From positions 98,120,177 through 98,184,176 of the forward strand of contig CM019827.1 in assembly GCA_009763385.1 (NCBI GenBank): a stretch of 64,000 bases of DNA, read 5' to 3'. The first letter of the stretch is position 1; each line of letters starts with the position of its first letter. A program made the position numbers and the translations under genes. The notes beneath the pieces were generated by a model. The model was not told the DNA's origin. It saw nothing but the letters and a program-made list of their open reading frames with translations, and ran no database searches. Below, one piece after another: positions 12,244 through 23,629 of this stretch. Source of the stretch: Coix lacryma-jobi var. lacryma-jobi (taxonomy: Eukaryota; Streptophyta; Magnoliopsida; Poales; Poaceae).

Positions 12244-12609
12244 ACCACGTGGTTAGCATAGATAGCACAAGTAATCTCTCACGCAAAGATTCGCACTAGT
12301 GGACCCCAAATGTTGCTCTCAAGCAAGGGATATGAGATGAGGTGCTAGAGGTGTTCTCTCCCAAAGGATATGTTGTTGGAATGCCCAAAAGGACCCCCAC
12401 AAACCGGGCAACCCACTATATATAGAGGTCCCCTCAAAATCCAACCGTTATGTGCTGAAACGCGATTCCCGGACTGTCCGCGGTACAAGTCCCGGACTGT
12501 CCGCCGTTGTCAGCAACTAGCCGTTAGGTTTGAATTTTGACCGGCGGACTATCCGCAACCATGGGCGCGGACTGTCCGCCGTTGACTTTTGCCTCGCTGA
12601 ACAGAATGT
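12243..12609 (-). repeat. Fragment of a minus-strand copia LTR with TATA and CGGACTGTCCG motifs
   Basis: Read on the minus strand it contains several CGGACAGTCCG-type motifs followed by CTATATATAG (plus 12415-12424) and a leader-like stretch, the order found in the U3-R part of Sirevirus-type LTRs. It abuts the truncated gypsy RT on the left and a plus-strand Sirevirus 3' region on the right. Confidence 0.5.
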
Positions 12610-12966
12610 CCAGCATACAAATAGGGGGAGCAAGCTCATAATGTGCATATTCATATGAAATGGTGCTAAAGATGGTTTATATTCGCAAACTCCGACGGTA
12701 TCACGCTTCAAAGGTTCATTCTATATACTTTAGCATCATTTGATGTAGTAGCTCACCCACAATTTCTATCTATGCATATGTGAACAATTGTACCAAACTC
12801 ATATATCACATATGCAGGGGGAGCTAGTACTATCAAAATCGAATTTGAAATGCTTGTCCATCTCTTTTTCATGATCTAAATGCATGGGCAAACATCTCAA
12901 GTTCACAAATTAAATTCATTTCATATCTTTGTGATGGTTGTTATCAATTACCAAAAAGGGGGAGAT
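12610..12966 (+). other. Sirevirus 3' internal region ending in a polypurine tract
   Basis: AT-rich, non-coding DNA with scattered GGGGGAG strings ends in AAAAAGGGGGAGAT directly before an LTR starting TGAAAGG. That junction is typical of Sirevirus-type copia elements. The rest of the element (gag-pol, 5' LTR) is missing. Confidence 0.6.
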
Positions 12967-14646
12967 TGAAAGGTCCTAGTTTGGTTTTGGTGATTGATGA
13001 CAATACTTGTGGACTAACCATTCTATTCAAGTGTGTGAAGGAAAATAGGTTGAGTCCACAAGACCAGTGGATGATGTTATTGAAATGATTGTTTAAAGTT
13101 TGTTGGGATATTAATCTTAAGCATAACAAGCAAGTGAACACTTTGGCAGGACTTGGCTAGAAGGACCGTGTGCTCAAGCGATGGTGAAGGACAAGCTAGT
13201 GGGCTTGATGCCGAGGGACCGATTCGGAGGTGAAGGGCAAGCTAGTGGGCTTGCCGCCGATGGACCTATGGTGAAGGGCAAGGTAGTGGGCTTGGCGCCG
13301 AAGGACCGAGACAACGGTGAATAGCAAGTGAAGCTAAAGTAAGAAGCTTGAAGTCTATGTGATGGTTGAGTGACCAACATCATCTTTGATGGACCAAGTC
13401 GAAGATTCATTGGTTATATCTAATGGCTTGGTGAAGTTGTCCATGAATGATTCCTTGCGGGTATCAAAGAAAATCATGGTTAAGCAAGGCAAAGGTATGG
13501 ACAATAGGGTGTTTCTTTTTACCGGCTATTAGGTGTGTGGAGAAGTTAAATAGCCAGATTTAAGATAGATAACCGTACTATTAAGAGGGGTAAACGCATT
13601 TGCATTACAGTTGTCTAGTGTCACTTGTGAGCTCTATCGTTTTGGATCGCTTTGTGATGAGTGGCGGTTAGTAAAAAACCTTTGTGAAAAAGCTAACTAA
13701 TGTCTAAGGAAACGATGCTCTTTTAGAGATCGTTGGTTTGGAGTTGGCTTGTTTTAAGAAAAGGTTTTCTTAGCGCTTGTGAGCTGGCTTTATATTGCTT
13801 TGGTCATATCCATAGTGTATGGGTTGATGGGGCAAAGCAAAGGAGAAAGGGAGCTTGAGGAAGGTGTTTTCAGGCTGGTGGCGGACAGTCCGCGCCCCTG
13901 GTGGCGGACAGTCCGCCGACCAAAACCTGAAAACCAAACAGATTGAATATGATCTGTTGGTGGGCTGGTGAAGTAACAGCGGACAGTCCGCGCCCTGGTG
14001 GCGGACAATCCGCGCCCTGGTGGCGGACAGTCCGCCGGCTAATTGTTCATGGGAAGCAGAGTTGCTGCTCGCGCTGTTGGTGCTGTCTCAGGTCAACGGC
14101 GGACAGTCCGCGCTATGGTGGTGGATAGTCCGCCGGTATTTTTTTCGATACCCGCAAGGAATCATTCATGGACAACTTCACCAAGCCATTAGATATAACC
14201 AATGAATCTTCGACTTGGTCCATCAAAGATGATGTTGGTCACTCAACCATCACATAGACTTCAAGCTTCTTACTTTAGCTTCACTTGCTATTCACTGTTG
14301 TCTCGGTCCTTCGGCGCCAAGCCCACTAGCTTGCCCTTCACCATAGGTCCATCGGTGCCAAGCCCACTAGCTTGCCCTTCACCTCCGCGTCGGTCCCTCG
14401 GCATCAAGCCCACTAGCTTGTCCTTCACCATCGCTTGAGCACACGGTCCTTCTATCCAAGTCCTGCCAAGGTCTTCACTTGCTTGTTATGCTTAAGATGA
14501 ATATCCCAACAAACTTTAAACAATCATTTCAATAACATCATCTACTGGTCTTGTGAACTCAACCTATTTTCCTTCACACACTTGAATAGAATGGTTAGTC
14601 CACAAGTGTTGTCATCAATCACCAAAACCAAACTAGGACCTTTCAA
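12967..14646. repeat. LTR-derived block with 0.5-kb terminal inverted repeats
   Basis: 12967-13470 and 14143-14646 are reverse complements of each other over about 504 bp with only scattered mismatches. Each arm starts TGAAAGGTCC and carries a three-copy repeat of about 43 bp (GAAGG-CAAGCTAGTGGGCTTG type). The 0.67-kb centre carries GCGGACAGTCCGC motifs (about 13880-14135) and CTATTAAGAGGGGT at 13578, a string also present in the E1 LTR at 46292. The left arm follows a polypurine tract and is therefore a genuine LTR start. The right arm is the same LTR start in opposite orientation. No target duplication is visible. Confidence 0.7.
13880..14135. repeat. Array of GCGGACAGTCCGC palindromes
   Basis: At least six copies or near copies of the odd palindrome GCGGAC-A-GTCCGC occur here, spaced irregularly in a U3-like region. 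The same motif recurs at 12470-12585 (minus-strand LTR piece) and at 57070-57330 (solo LTR). Confidence 0.7.
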
Positions 14647-16741
14647 TAGCCTAATTAAAAATCTACAAAATCACTCAGGCAATATTGTTAGCAACACAAA
14701 TGGCGAAGCTTTTAGCACTAGCCTAAAGGGTGTGTTGCAAGCCACCTATCCAACAATGCTACCTAATATCTCTATGTCACGCAAACAATATAAGCTATAC
14801 TAGAGATAAAAGTATATCACAACTAAATGAATTCTAGGATTAAGTGTAACGAGTAATCTACACAAGGTATACTCTATGAACAACAAAGAGCAAGATAAAT
14901 GGCACAAAAATATAGACAAGACTACAAAGATGAACAATAAAATATCTACACAAGATATATCTAAACAAAATGAATATCACAAGATATACAATGAACTAGC
15001 TCAATGAATAAGATTGCGATGAATAAAACAATGAAATGAGCTAGTAGAAAGTTTATCACCGAGCCTTTAGGATCGCCTTTGTAGAGTCAATCACCGGTGA
15101 AGAAGATGGATGAAGAACCAATCACCAAGAATAAGAGGGAAGTCCAATCACCGGGATGACCAATCACATAATAGAGCACGCGAGACACAACAATTTATCT
15201 CGAGGTTCACATACTTGCCGGCACGCTACTCCCCATTGTGTCGACCAACTCTTGGTGATTCGATGGGTAATAGGCACCACGCCAAGCTACACAAGCCCCA
15301 CAAGAATCTACCACAAGAGAGGTAGCTCAATGACACGAGCAATCCACTAGGGGTGCCTTTCGCCTCTTCGATGGGGATTAGGCTCAAAAAACCCCTCACA
15401 ACTCGGTCAGTGGTGGCCAAGAACAATCACCAATCTTGCCAACTCCACCCAATCACCTCCAAGCCATATAGGCACCAACAAATGCCAAGAGTAACAAGAA
15501 ACTCTCGCTGCCGATGCGAAGAACTAGTGCCACTAGAATGAACTCTTTCAAAACTTAGCACTAGATCACTCAATCTCACTAGCAAATGATTAATTCAAGT
15601 CTAGAGATAAGTGGGAAGGCTTGGCTATGCTCAAAAGGATGCTAGAGGATCAAAATGTGCAAGAGAGAACCCAAGTGAGCTGGCCAAGCCACTTAAATAG
15701 CCCACACAAGTCGGGCTAGCCGTTGGGCAGAAAACCCGAGCATCGGACGCGCCGGTGTCGGGGCCATCGAACGTTGCTCAGCGTCCGATGCTCCGATGAG
15801 CACCACATGTCCCCCTGTTATGAATTTCAACCGCTCGATCCCAACGACTACTTCACTTCGCGCCACAGTTAAAGTGACATCGGACGCACCGATGTCTTAC
15901 CCTCGATTCAGCTCACAACGGCCTTACAACAGACGCTCTGAGCCCTTTGCATCGGACACTAGACCCCAACGTCCGATGGCTATGTAGAGAGGTTCCAGAG
16001 AGCTCCAAATCACGTCGGACGCGTCCAATGTGACCACATCGGACGCTCTCCCAGCACAGTTAGCCCTCTCCACATCACAAGCATCGGATGTTGGAATAGT
16101 GAAATTGCAGCATCCAACGCAGCGTCCGATGCAACCTGTTGCATTAGACTGAGTTAGGGTTTGCCATCGGACACACCAGGGCAACGTCTGGTGCTGCCTG
16201 CCTGAGCGTCTGATGCCCCTTTCTCAGCACCGTTCGCTTTCTAACTTCTACCCTTGCTTCCATGCGCTAACACTAAAGTGTTTCACCACTTGTGCACATG
16301 TGTTACCATTTTCCAAAACATTTTCAAGGGTTGTGTTAGTCATTCACTAGGTCTAAAGCATCAATATGTTAAAGAACTCATAGTGACACTTGAACATCGC
16401 ATAAGCTGTGAATTATCTCCTCTTCATAGTACGACTATCTATCCTAAATATAATCACACTCGCTAAGTGTCTTGATCACCAAAACAAAGAGCCCTATAGA
16501 TTATACCTTTGTCTTCGTGTCACTTTGCTCCATATCTTCTCTTCTTCTTCCAATTCACCAAGTGTAGGGCACTTGATTACTTGAGTGCATATGACCATCA
16601 CCATCTTCCATGGTTTCCACCTTGCTAGCTCCACCACTTAGCTTGGTCTTAATCCTTTCTCATTAGCTACACACATGCTTAGCAAATAGGATTAGACCAA
16701 ATAGGTTTCATCAATTAACCAAAATCAAACTAAGGCTTTCA
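14647..16741 (-). repeat. Minus-strand copia LTR fragment with CATCGGACGC motif array
   Basis: On the minus strand it begins TGAAAGCCTTAG at 16741, as Sirevirus-type LTRs do. It carries many copies of GCGTCCGATG/CATCGGACGC (about 15740-16215) and then CTATTTAAG near 15691-15699 as a TATA-like box. The other end, near 14647, abuts the inverted repeat without a clean CA terminus. The ORFs in it have no family resemblance. Confidence 0.55.
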
Positions 16742-16870
16742 ATGGTAGAGTTAGTGAAAACACACTTCTAGGCACAAGGGGTGAAGTTGAGCTATTATAG
16801 GGCTTAATTATTGCAAGAAATTTTAGATTAGCCCAGTTCACCCTCTCTCTAGGACATCTTGATCTTTTCA
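16742..16870 (+). repeat. 3' end of a plus-strand Sirevirus LTR
   Basis: The string resembles the last 130 bp of the E1 5' LTR (AAACACACTTCTAGGCAC, TTAATT-TTGCAAGAA, CATCTTGATC-TTTTCA). It probably closes the plus LTR that starts at 12967. No primer-binding site follows, as expected for a 3' or solo LTR. Confidence 0.55.
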
Positions 16871-18302
16871 ATCCCTTTCTTCAATAGGTCTATGCCAGTC
16901 AATATACTACGCCAAGAGTAGCACACGTGCCAGACTTTGCCTTAGCCTTTAAAACATTCCCATTCGGATAGTATTTAGCAGTGAGTAGCTTGATACATAG
17001 CGAGTCCGAGTTTATAAGAAGCCTTGACCTTTGTTTTGTTGACATGGCTTTATTAAAAGCATAAATGTCTCTGAACCGTAAAGCACCATCTCCTTTTGCT
17101 TGTGTTAATTTTTCCTAGCTCAACTTGTGCGTCTTATGTTCATCGTCCTGCTAGCTCCACCAAAATTTGCAAATCGTAGTACTCATCTTATCATTCACTA
17201 AACTTTGCAAATCGTAGTACTCATCTTATATCACAAAGGTTTTAGAGAGGTCAAAACACTCCGTGACAAAGGTGTGAATGACGTGGGCTATACCTTGATT
17301 AGAATCTCTTCACCTGTTTTTGAAAGCATTTTTTTCTTTTCACTCTCGAATTCTTTGTCACACTCTTTACCTATTTTTGAAAGCATTTTCTCTTTTCACC
17401 CTCGAATTCTTTACCGCACTCTTTGTGTTAGGCAACTGAAAGTAGTCGTCCAAGATTTTTCCACATGAACAGCCAAATCCAAGTAGCGATCGTTCATGAG
17501 CTCTGTACGGCTATGCAAGAAGCTAATTTTGCTGATTTGTACGACTCATTTTTTGTGAGAGAAAAACACTGTTTTATAGCTGATTGGTACGGATTAAAGC
17601 TGATTTATAGCTCAAGCGAACAGAGCTGGTTTGTTTGGCTATATGTAGAGTTGCCTTCACCTCGGCTCGATCAACATCTCTTGCATTTGCGCTAAACAGA
17701 ACATCTGATTTGTCATTGTTAATTTTCTGTCCCGACTCTCGACACGTGTTCATACCGCTGATCAACATCTCCGGCTCTTGGCAGTCTCTGTTTAGTTTTT
17801 ACCAGCCGACGACGACCGGCCAGCAGCTCTGTGACAACGTGGTCAAATACTCAAATGTGAAATGCCGTACCAGCCTTTTATCTGGATTTTTTCCAGATTT
17901 TGCAAGTACATGCACGCGTGCGCGTTCGGTGGGACTGCGCGTTTCCCGCGCACTGGAGGCGGCGAGCTTCCCAATCTCTCTTTATTGTGTACGCACACGC
18001 ACGCGTGCGTGTGTGGTGTGAGCGAGGAGTGTGTGCGCGTTCAACAAATACGCAGTCACCTCCGCTTCCTCCGTGACTCCGTCCCGTCACCGTCACGCAA
18101 GCACTTGGCTTTCCCTCCAAACACTCACCGACGTGCGGGCCCCACTTCCGGCCACCCAACCCACCTTCTCCGACCGCCCCTCCTCCTGTTCCGTTCGTTT
18201 CGTCTAGTCTCCAAACTTTTTTTTTCCTCTTCACAACTCGGCAACTGCTGAGCTGCCTCCAACTCATTTGCTTACCATCCCTACCGCCTGCCTCAGATCT
18301 CG
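16871..18302. other. Upstream region of SEC15 with short direct repeats
   Basis: No gene is evident. It holds a 26-bp repeat twice (17166-17191 and 17204-17229) and a 57-bp unit twice in tandem (about 17314-17370 and 17371-17427). About 17500-17640 resembles a decayed hAT-type MITE (GAGAGAAAAACACTG with GCTGATT strings). From about 17850 base composition becomes GC-rich and CpG-rich, leading into the SEC15 5' region. No clear TATA box was found near the start; a CT-rich tract occurs at about 18210-18240. Confidence 0.5.
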
Positions 18303-20735
18303 ATGCGGCGCAAGCTCCCCGGCGACGCGCCGCTGTCGGCGGCGGGGGCCGGTCATGCGTCGTCCGCGTCCGCGCCGTCCGAGGCGGACCTCGCGCAGCT
18401 CTCCGCCGCCATCGCGGCCGGGGAGGACCTGGGCCCCTTCGTGCGCCGGGCCTTCGCGTGCGGCCGCCCCGAGCCGCTGCTCGCCTCGCTCCGCGGCGCG
18501 GCGCGGGACCGCGAGGCCGAGATCGAGGAGCTCTGCCGCGCACACTTCCACGATTTCATCCGCGCCGTCGACGACCTCCGGTCCCTCCTGGCCGACGCCG
18601 ACGCGCTCAAGGGCTCCCTCTCGGCGTCCCACTCCGCGCTTCTCTCCTCGGCGGCCCCGCTGCTCGCCTCGCTTGAGTCCTTCCTCGCCGCGCGCTCGCT
18701 CGCGGGGAACCTCTCCTCCGCGCTAGCCTCCTCCCGCCGGTGCGTACGGCTGCTCGCGCTCGCGGCGCGGGCGAACGCGCACCTCCAGGCCGGCAACCAT
18801 GGGCTCTACCTCGCCCTGCGCGCCGTCGACGCCATCGACCGGGACCTCGCCTCGGGACCCGAGCCGCTGCCGCTACCCACGCTCCGCCGCATGCTGCTCA
18901 GCGTCGTCCCTGCGGTGCGCGCGCATGCCGAGCGCGAGATCTCCAGGGAGTTCTCCGACTGGATGGTTAGCATCCGCGCTGCTTCGAGGCACCTCGGTCA
19001 GGTGGCCATCGGCCGCTCGGCTGCCGCCAGGCAGCGCCAGGAGGAGCTCCGCTCCAAGCACCGCCCGCTGGAGGAGTGCATCTCATTGGATGACGATGGA
19101 GTTGGTGACCTCGATGATTTTGCGGCAGCCGCGGCAACAGCTGACGCAGCAGATGGTGCCGCTGCAGCCTCTTTTGACCTTACACCGCTCTATCGAGCGA
19201 TGCATATACACCAGACGCTGGCACTGGGTGAGCGGTTCAAGAAGTACTACCTGGAAAACAGGAAGCTGCAGCTGACATCGGACTTTGATGTCATTGCGGC
19301 GACACCATTCCTCGAGTCCCACCAGGTGTTTTTCTCACAGATTGCTGGGTTCTTTATTGTTGAGGACCGTGTGTTTAGAACAGGGGGTGGGCTCACATCT
19401 CGACCAGATGTAGACACGCTTTGGGATGCCGCTGTGGGGAAGATGGTCTCTGTGATGGAAGACAACTTCTCTAGGATGCAGACAGCAAACCACTTGCTTC
19501 TGATCACTGATTATGCTGCTTTGCTTTCTGCCACAATGCGGCGGTATGGTTATCCAGTAGGGATGCTGCTTGATGTGCTGGCTAAGCATAGAGACAAGTA
19601 CCATGATTTGCTGCTTGCAGATTGCCGTAGGCAGGTGGCAGAGGCACTGGCTGCAGATAAGTTTGATCAGATGCTCATGAGAAAGGAGTACGAGTACTCA
19701 ATGAATGTCCTTGCATTTGGAATTCAGAGCTCAGACATCACCCCAGCTTTCCCATATGTTGCACCGTTTTCATGCACTGTCCCAGACATTTGCCGTATTG
19801 TTCGTTCATTCATTGAAGATTCTGTGAGCTTCATGGCACATGGGGGTGGTGGGGATACCTATGCAGCAGTGAAGAAGTACCTTGGTCGGATCCTCTCAGA
19901 GGTGGTGGATGCTTCGATTCAAAAGCTTGTGGATTCAGGCAGTGGTCTAAGTGTGTCCCAGGCAATGCAGGTTGCTGCTAACATGTCTGTGATGGAGCGG
20001 GCATGTGAGTTTTTCACACGCCATGCTGCGCAACTGTGTGGTGTGCCGCTGCGTGCTGTGGAGCGTGGTCGGCGGGACTTCCCACTTCGCAGGTCACGTG
20101 ATGCTGCGGAGGTGCTCCTGCTGCGGCTTCTGCATGCCAAGGTTGACGAGTTCATGCGGCAATCTGATGGTATCAACTGGATGGCTGATGACCCTCCTCC
20201 TGGAGGCAATGAGTATGCGAACGAGGTCATCATCTACCTTGAGACGCTCACATCAACTGCACAGCAGATCCTTCCCCTTCCCGTGCTCCGCCGTGTACTT
20301 GTGGCAGTGCTTGCGCACATCTCTGAAAGGATCATCGAGCTCTTCTTAAACGATTCAGTAAAGCGGTTCAATGCCAATGCAGTCACTGGTATAGATACTG
20401 ATCTCAAAATGTTTGAGACGTTTGCAGAGGGCATGTCTAGCCTGTTCGTGGACTCAGGTCAAGAATCTGCAAAAAATGAAATGAAGGCTGCACTAGTTGA
20501 AGCAAGGCAGCTAGTGAATCTTCTTATGAGCAATAGTCCAGAGAATTTCCTAAATCCAGTGATCCGTGAAAAGAGCTATAACAAGCTGGATTATAGAAAG
20601 GTTGCAATCATCTCAGAGAAGTTTAAAGATACCTCAGAGAGTTATTTCTCAACATTCGGGACAAGGGGTGCCAGGCAGAACCCAAAGAAGAAATCTCTCG
20701 ATACCCTGATCAAGAGGCTCAGAGAAGCCAGTTAG
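18303..20735 (+). CDS. SEC15B: Exocyst complex component SEC15 (SEC15B-like), intronless
   Basis: An uninterrupted 810-aa frame has the length usual for plant SEC15 (about 770-810 aa). SEC15 is the exocyst subunit that binds Rab GTPases on secretory vesicles and links them to the tethering complex at the plasma membrane. The N-terminal half carries the family block EDLGPFVRRAFACGRPEPLL (about residues 41-60), then DFIRAVDDLRSLLADADALK and the coiled-coil segment. FDLTPLYRAMHIHQTL lies near residue 290, and the helical SEC15 C-terminal domain follows. The HQTLALGERFKKYY region looks closer to the B type than the A type, from family memory. The start at 18303 keeps a short Ala-rich leader. The 5' half is strongly GC-rich and the 3' half is not, a gradient normal for grass genes. 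It is flanked by MITEs and has no visible defects. Confidence 0.93.
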   Translation: MRRKLPGDAPLSAAGAGHASSASAPSEADLAQLSAAIAAGEDLGPFVRRAFACGRPEPLLASLRGAARDREAEIEELCRAHFHDFIRAVDDLRSLLADADALKGSLSASHSALLSSAAPLLASLESFLAARSLAGNLSSALASSRRCVRLLALAARANAHLQAGNHGLYLALRAVDAIDRDLASGPEPLPLPTLRRMLLSVVPAVRAHAEREISREFSDWMVSIRAASRHLGQVAIGRSAAARQRQEELRSKHRPLEECISLDDDGVGDLDDFAAAAATADAADGAAAASFDLTPLYRAMHIHQTLALGERFKKYYLENRKLQLTSDFDVIAATPFLESHQVFFSQIAGFFIVEDRVFRTGGGLTSRPDVDTLWDAAVGKMVSVMEDNFSRMQTANHLLLITDYAALLSATMRRYGYPVGMLLDVLAKHRDKYHDLLLADCRRQVAEALAADKFDQMLMRKEYEYSMNVLAFGIQSSDITPAFPYVAPFSCTVPDICRIVRSFIEDSVSFMAHGGGGDTYAAVKKYLGRILSEVVDASIQKLVDSGSGLSVSQAMQVAANMSVMERACEFFTRHAAQLCGVPLRAVERGRRDFPLRRSRDAAEVLLLRLLHAKVDEFMRQSDGINWMADDPPPGGNEYANEVIIYLETLTSTAQQILPLPVLRRVLVAVLAHISERIIELFLNDSVKRFNANAVTGIDTDLKMFETFAEGMSSLFVDSGQESAKNEMKAALVEARQLVNLLMSNSPENFLNPVIREKSYNKLDYRKVAIISEKFKDTSESYFSTFGTRGARQNPKKKSLDTLIKRLREAS

Positions 20736-21066
20736 ATATCCTCCCTGCTGTAAGATAATATGCATGCAACTGGCTTCTCACATCCTCTTATTTTCGTGAA
20801 ATAGTCTGTACCTGGTTTGTGTTATGCCTGTTTCAGTCGTTAATCTCATGCTGTAATTTTGCTGTTGTTAGATTCTATGTTTCATATGTGTGGATATCTT
20901 CCTGTTGATTCTTTTCCCCATTTACTATATGATTGAGATATAATGTCATAATGGTTAATTTTGCCTGTGAGGAGAAAGTGCTTGCTAAGTTCACTATTTT
21001 ATATTTTTCTTCAGAAGATAGGGATTCTTTTATTTCCTCCCTCCAGTTCCTTACTCTTGGTAACAA

Positions 21067-21193
21067 GTGACTTAATGTTATATATTTGAAAGTTATATAA
21101 AGGTAAACTTTGGTAAGAGATCAACAAAAGCGACTTAATGTTATATATTTGAAAGTTATTATAAAGGTAAACTTTGGCAATAGATCAACAAAT
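21067..21193. repeat. Two-copy tandem repeat of about 63 bp
   Basis: GACTTAATGTTATATATTTG and the following about 45 bp occur twice head to tail (about 21067-21129 and 21130-21193) with only a few differences. Confidence 0.8.
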
Positions 21194-21815
21194 CCTTGTA
21201 ACTTGATACTGCTAGGAAGTGATTACTTCATAAGTAGCAACACATTAGGATGCTGAGTTGGTGAAGGGTGTGGATGCACACCTAGACAATCTAAGTTCTA
21301 GTCCTTGTCAGAGCACTAGTTTTTCTGTAGGTCCTTAATTGACCCTTAATAAAAAGCTTCCCTTCTCCTCAGTTGGTTCATTTATTTTAAAAGTAGTTAT
21401 GAATTGTTTGTTTTATTAGAAGAAAGAAGATACAGATTTCCATTTGCTGTTTTGAGACAACACTACTCATGTTGATTTGAATTTCAAGGTTGACCGGCAA
21501 ATTATTGGACTGTGGGAACCATGCAATTGACATTAAATGTTTCTTCAATGCTTCAGCTCACTGTTGGCTATCTTTTACAAATTCTGAAAGATAATTCTAC
21601 AAACCTAATTTAAATGGAGTAAAATGTTTGTTTCGTTGAATACAGTTGCACATGTATATTAACTTGTCCAAACTACACCTCACATTAATTATCTTCCTTT
21701 TTTTGGTTGCATTTAGGGGTTTTGAAGTCCAATGTACCTTGCTGTTTGGGTATATTGAAATTGGATGGTGACTAACAGAGTAGATGACTGTTTGCAGCTG
21801 CAGATCATCAGTCAT

Positions 21816-21835
21816 CCCCCCCCCCCCCCCCCCCC
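21816..21835. repeat. Poly-C run of 20 bases
   Basis: Twenty consecutive C residues after GTCAT. The length may be inexact in the assembly. Confidence 0.85.
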
Positions 21836-22174
21836 TCCTATTCAGAAATAGTGACACTTGAAATGAATAGAGGATTTTCCTACCAATATAGAGAAACCAG
21901 ATCCATAGAGAATATGCTATCCACTTCCTCACTGTGTAGAATGATGCTATGTATGTTTAAGTTTAAATTAAAACTTGAGATGATTTTAAATTAACAAACA
22001 CTTAAAAGAGTCCGGTGTGCCTGAAATTTAAATTAAACACTTAGGAGTCAAGTGTGCCTGACATTATTATTTGTCATTTCACTAACATCAATGGTATATG
22101 GTTTGTCAACACGCATAAACACTTGATGTTTTTTTACTTTTTTTTCCTAACACCTAGTTATGCCACAAATACTA

Positions 22175-22459
22175 CTACATTCGTTTCAAATTGTAATTTA
22201 TTTTAGTTTTGTCCTAAGTAAAATTTCTCTAACTTTGTCCTAAGTTTATAGACAATATATTCGCATTTACAATACTGAATGAATGTATTATCAATACATA
22301 TTTCAAGGTTGATTTAATGAAACTACTTTGATGTGCTAGATGATGAAACTAATTTGATGTGCTAGATGTTGATGCATTTGCATTCTCAAACTTGGTGAAA
22401 GCTAGATTAATTTGACTTTGGACAAAACCAAAACAACCTACAATTCGGAATGGAGGCAG
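22175..22459. mobile_element. Stowaway-like MITE (285 bp, diverged)
   Basis: Terminal inverted repeats (CTACATTCGTTTCAAATTGT and its diverged complement ending GGAATGGAGGCAG) are flanked by TA on both sides (22173-22174, 22460-22461). This is the pattern of Tc1/mariner-type Stowaway elements. Confidence 0.75.
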
Positions 22460-22472
22460 TACAAGGCATGTA

Positions 22473-22701
22473 CTCCGTCCCAAAAAGTATGCAACTGTGG
22501 GATTTTTGCAAGTCATACTAGCTTAACTTTGGCCAAGTTTATAGTGAATAATATTAAAATTTATGTCTCCAACTAGGTTTACTATGATAATAATACATTT
22601 CATAATTAAATTAATGTTACTTATTTTGTACTTTTTTATATAACTTTGGTCAAACTTGAAATTGTTTGACTCTTTGAAAAGTGAAAAATGACTAATAACT
22701 A
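22473..22701. mobile_element. Truncated Stowaway-like MITE
   Basis: A left terminus CTCCGTCCCAAAAAGTATGC follows TA, and internal GGTCAAACTTGAAATTGTTT-type sequence fits the family. The matching right terminus is missing; the next Stowaway begins where it should be. Confidence 0.5.
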
Positions 22702-22960
22702 CTCCCTCCATTCCAAATTATAAGGCATTCCAAGAATCTTGGAAAGTCAAAGTTTTTCAACTTTGACCAAATTTATGTAATAAAATAATAATATTTATGA
22801 TACCAACTAAGTATAATTAGATTCTTTATTAGTTATATTTTCATAATATACATATTTGATGTCATAAATCTTTATATTTCTCTCTATAATTTTGGTCAAA
22901 GTTGAAAAACTTTGACTCTCCAAGATTCTTGGAATGTCTTATAATTTGGGATGGAGAGAG
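22702..22960. mobile_element. Stowaway MITE (259 bp)
   Basis: Long, well-matched terminal inverted repeats (CTCCCTCCATTCCAAATTAT at the left, its complement ending GGATGGAGAGAG at the right) are flanked by TA at 22700-22701 and 22961-22962. Confidence 0.9.
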
Positions 22961-23310
22961 TAATAACTTGTGTATAAATTTGAAAAATTCAAGTTCCAAC
23001 CTATTTTACAAAGAGCAAATGATGGTGAACAATTTTTCATTACTTCTTTTTAACAATTTGTGCATTTTTATCCGTGTATAGAAGTAACAGTTGTATTCCC
23101 AAGCTTGAGGCATTTAATTTACGTTGTGTTTCTGCCCTATGGGCTTACGACTTTCCACAATACTGTCATGCATCAAGTCTATCATACTATCTTGCATTGT
23201 GTTTTTGTGCACCACCAAATTAGTTCCACCAGTCATGTGAAGCCTTGGAAGGCTAATCCCGACAGTTAATTATTGGTTATTGGAAATTTGTTTAGGGGAA
23301 ATAGACAAAC

Positions 23311-23340
23311 ATATATTCATATTCATATTCATATTCATAT
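23311..23340. repeat. (CATATT)n microsatellite
   Basis: About four perfect hexamer copies. Confidence 0.85.
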
Positions 23341-23393
23341 CTCTTTACTGCAAAGCTTTGTTAATTTAGACAGCTTTGATCCATTCTTTACTA

Positions 23394-23629
23394 CTCCACT
23401 TCATCCCAAATTATAAGACATTTGACTTTTTTGTCCTCAAGTTTGACCAATCGTCTTATTCAAAAAATTTATGCAAACAAAGTTAAATTTAAGTTATTCT
23501 TGAAGAATTTTTATTAATAAACAAAGCCACGACAAAAGAAGTGATATTTTGCACAAAATTTTGAATAAAACGAGTAGTCAAACTTATTGTCAAAAAAGCC
23601 AAACGTCTTATAATTTGGGATGGATTGAG
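23394..23629. mobile_element. Stowaway MITE (236 bp)
   Basis: Termini CTCCACTTCATCCCAAATTA and ...TAATTTGGGATGGATTGAG form inverted repeats, with TA on both sides (23392-23393, 23630-23631). Confidence 0.85.

Larger units (their letters stand above)
20736..22172. other. 3' flank of SEC15
   Basis: Probable 3' UTR followed by AT-rich intergenic DNA; no ORF of interest. It includes a two-copy tandem repeat and a poly-C run listed separately. Confidence 0.5.

Noticed and set aside
15110..15541. Short plus-strand ORFs in 14647-16741
   Set aside because: The region reads as a minus-strand LTR and the ORFs are unrelated to any copia protein.
17878..18543. 221-codon minus-strand ORF overlapping the SEC15 start
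   Set aside because: It is a low-complexity Arg/Ala/Gly shadow of GC-rich SEC15 sequence in another frame.
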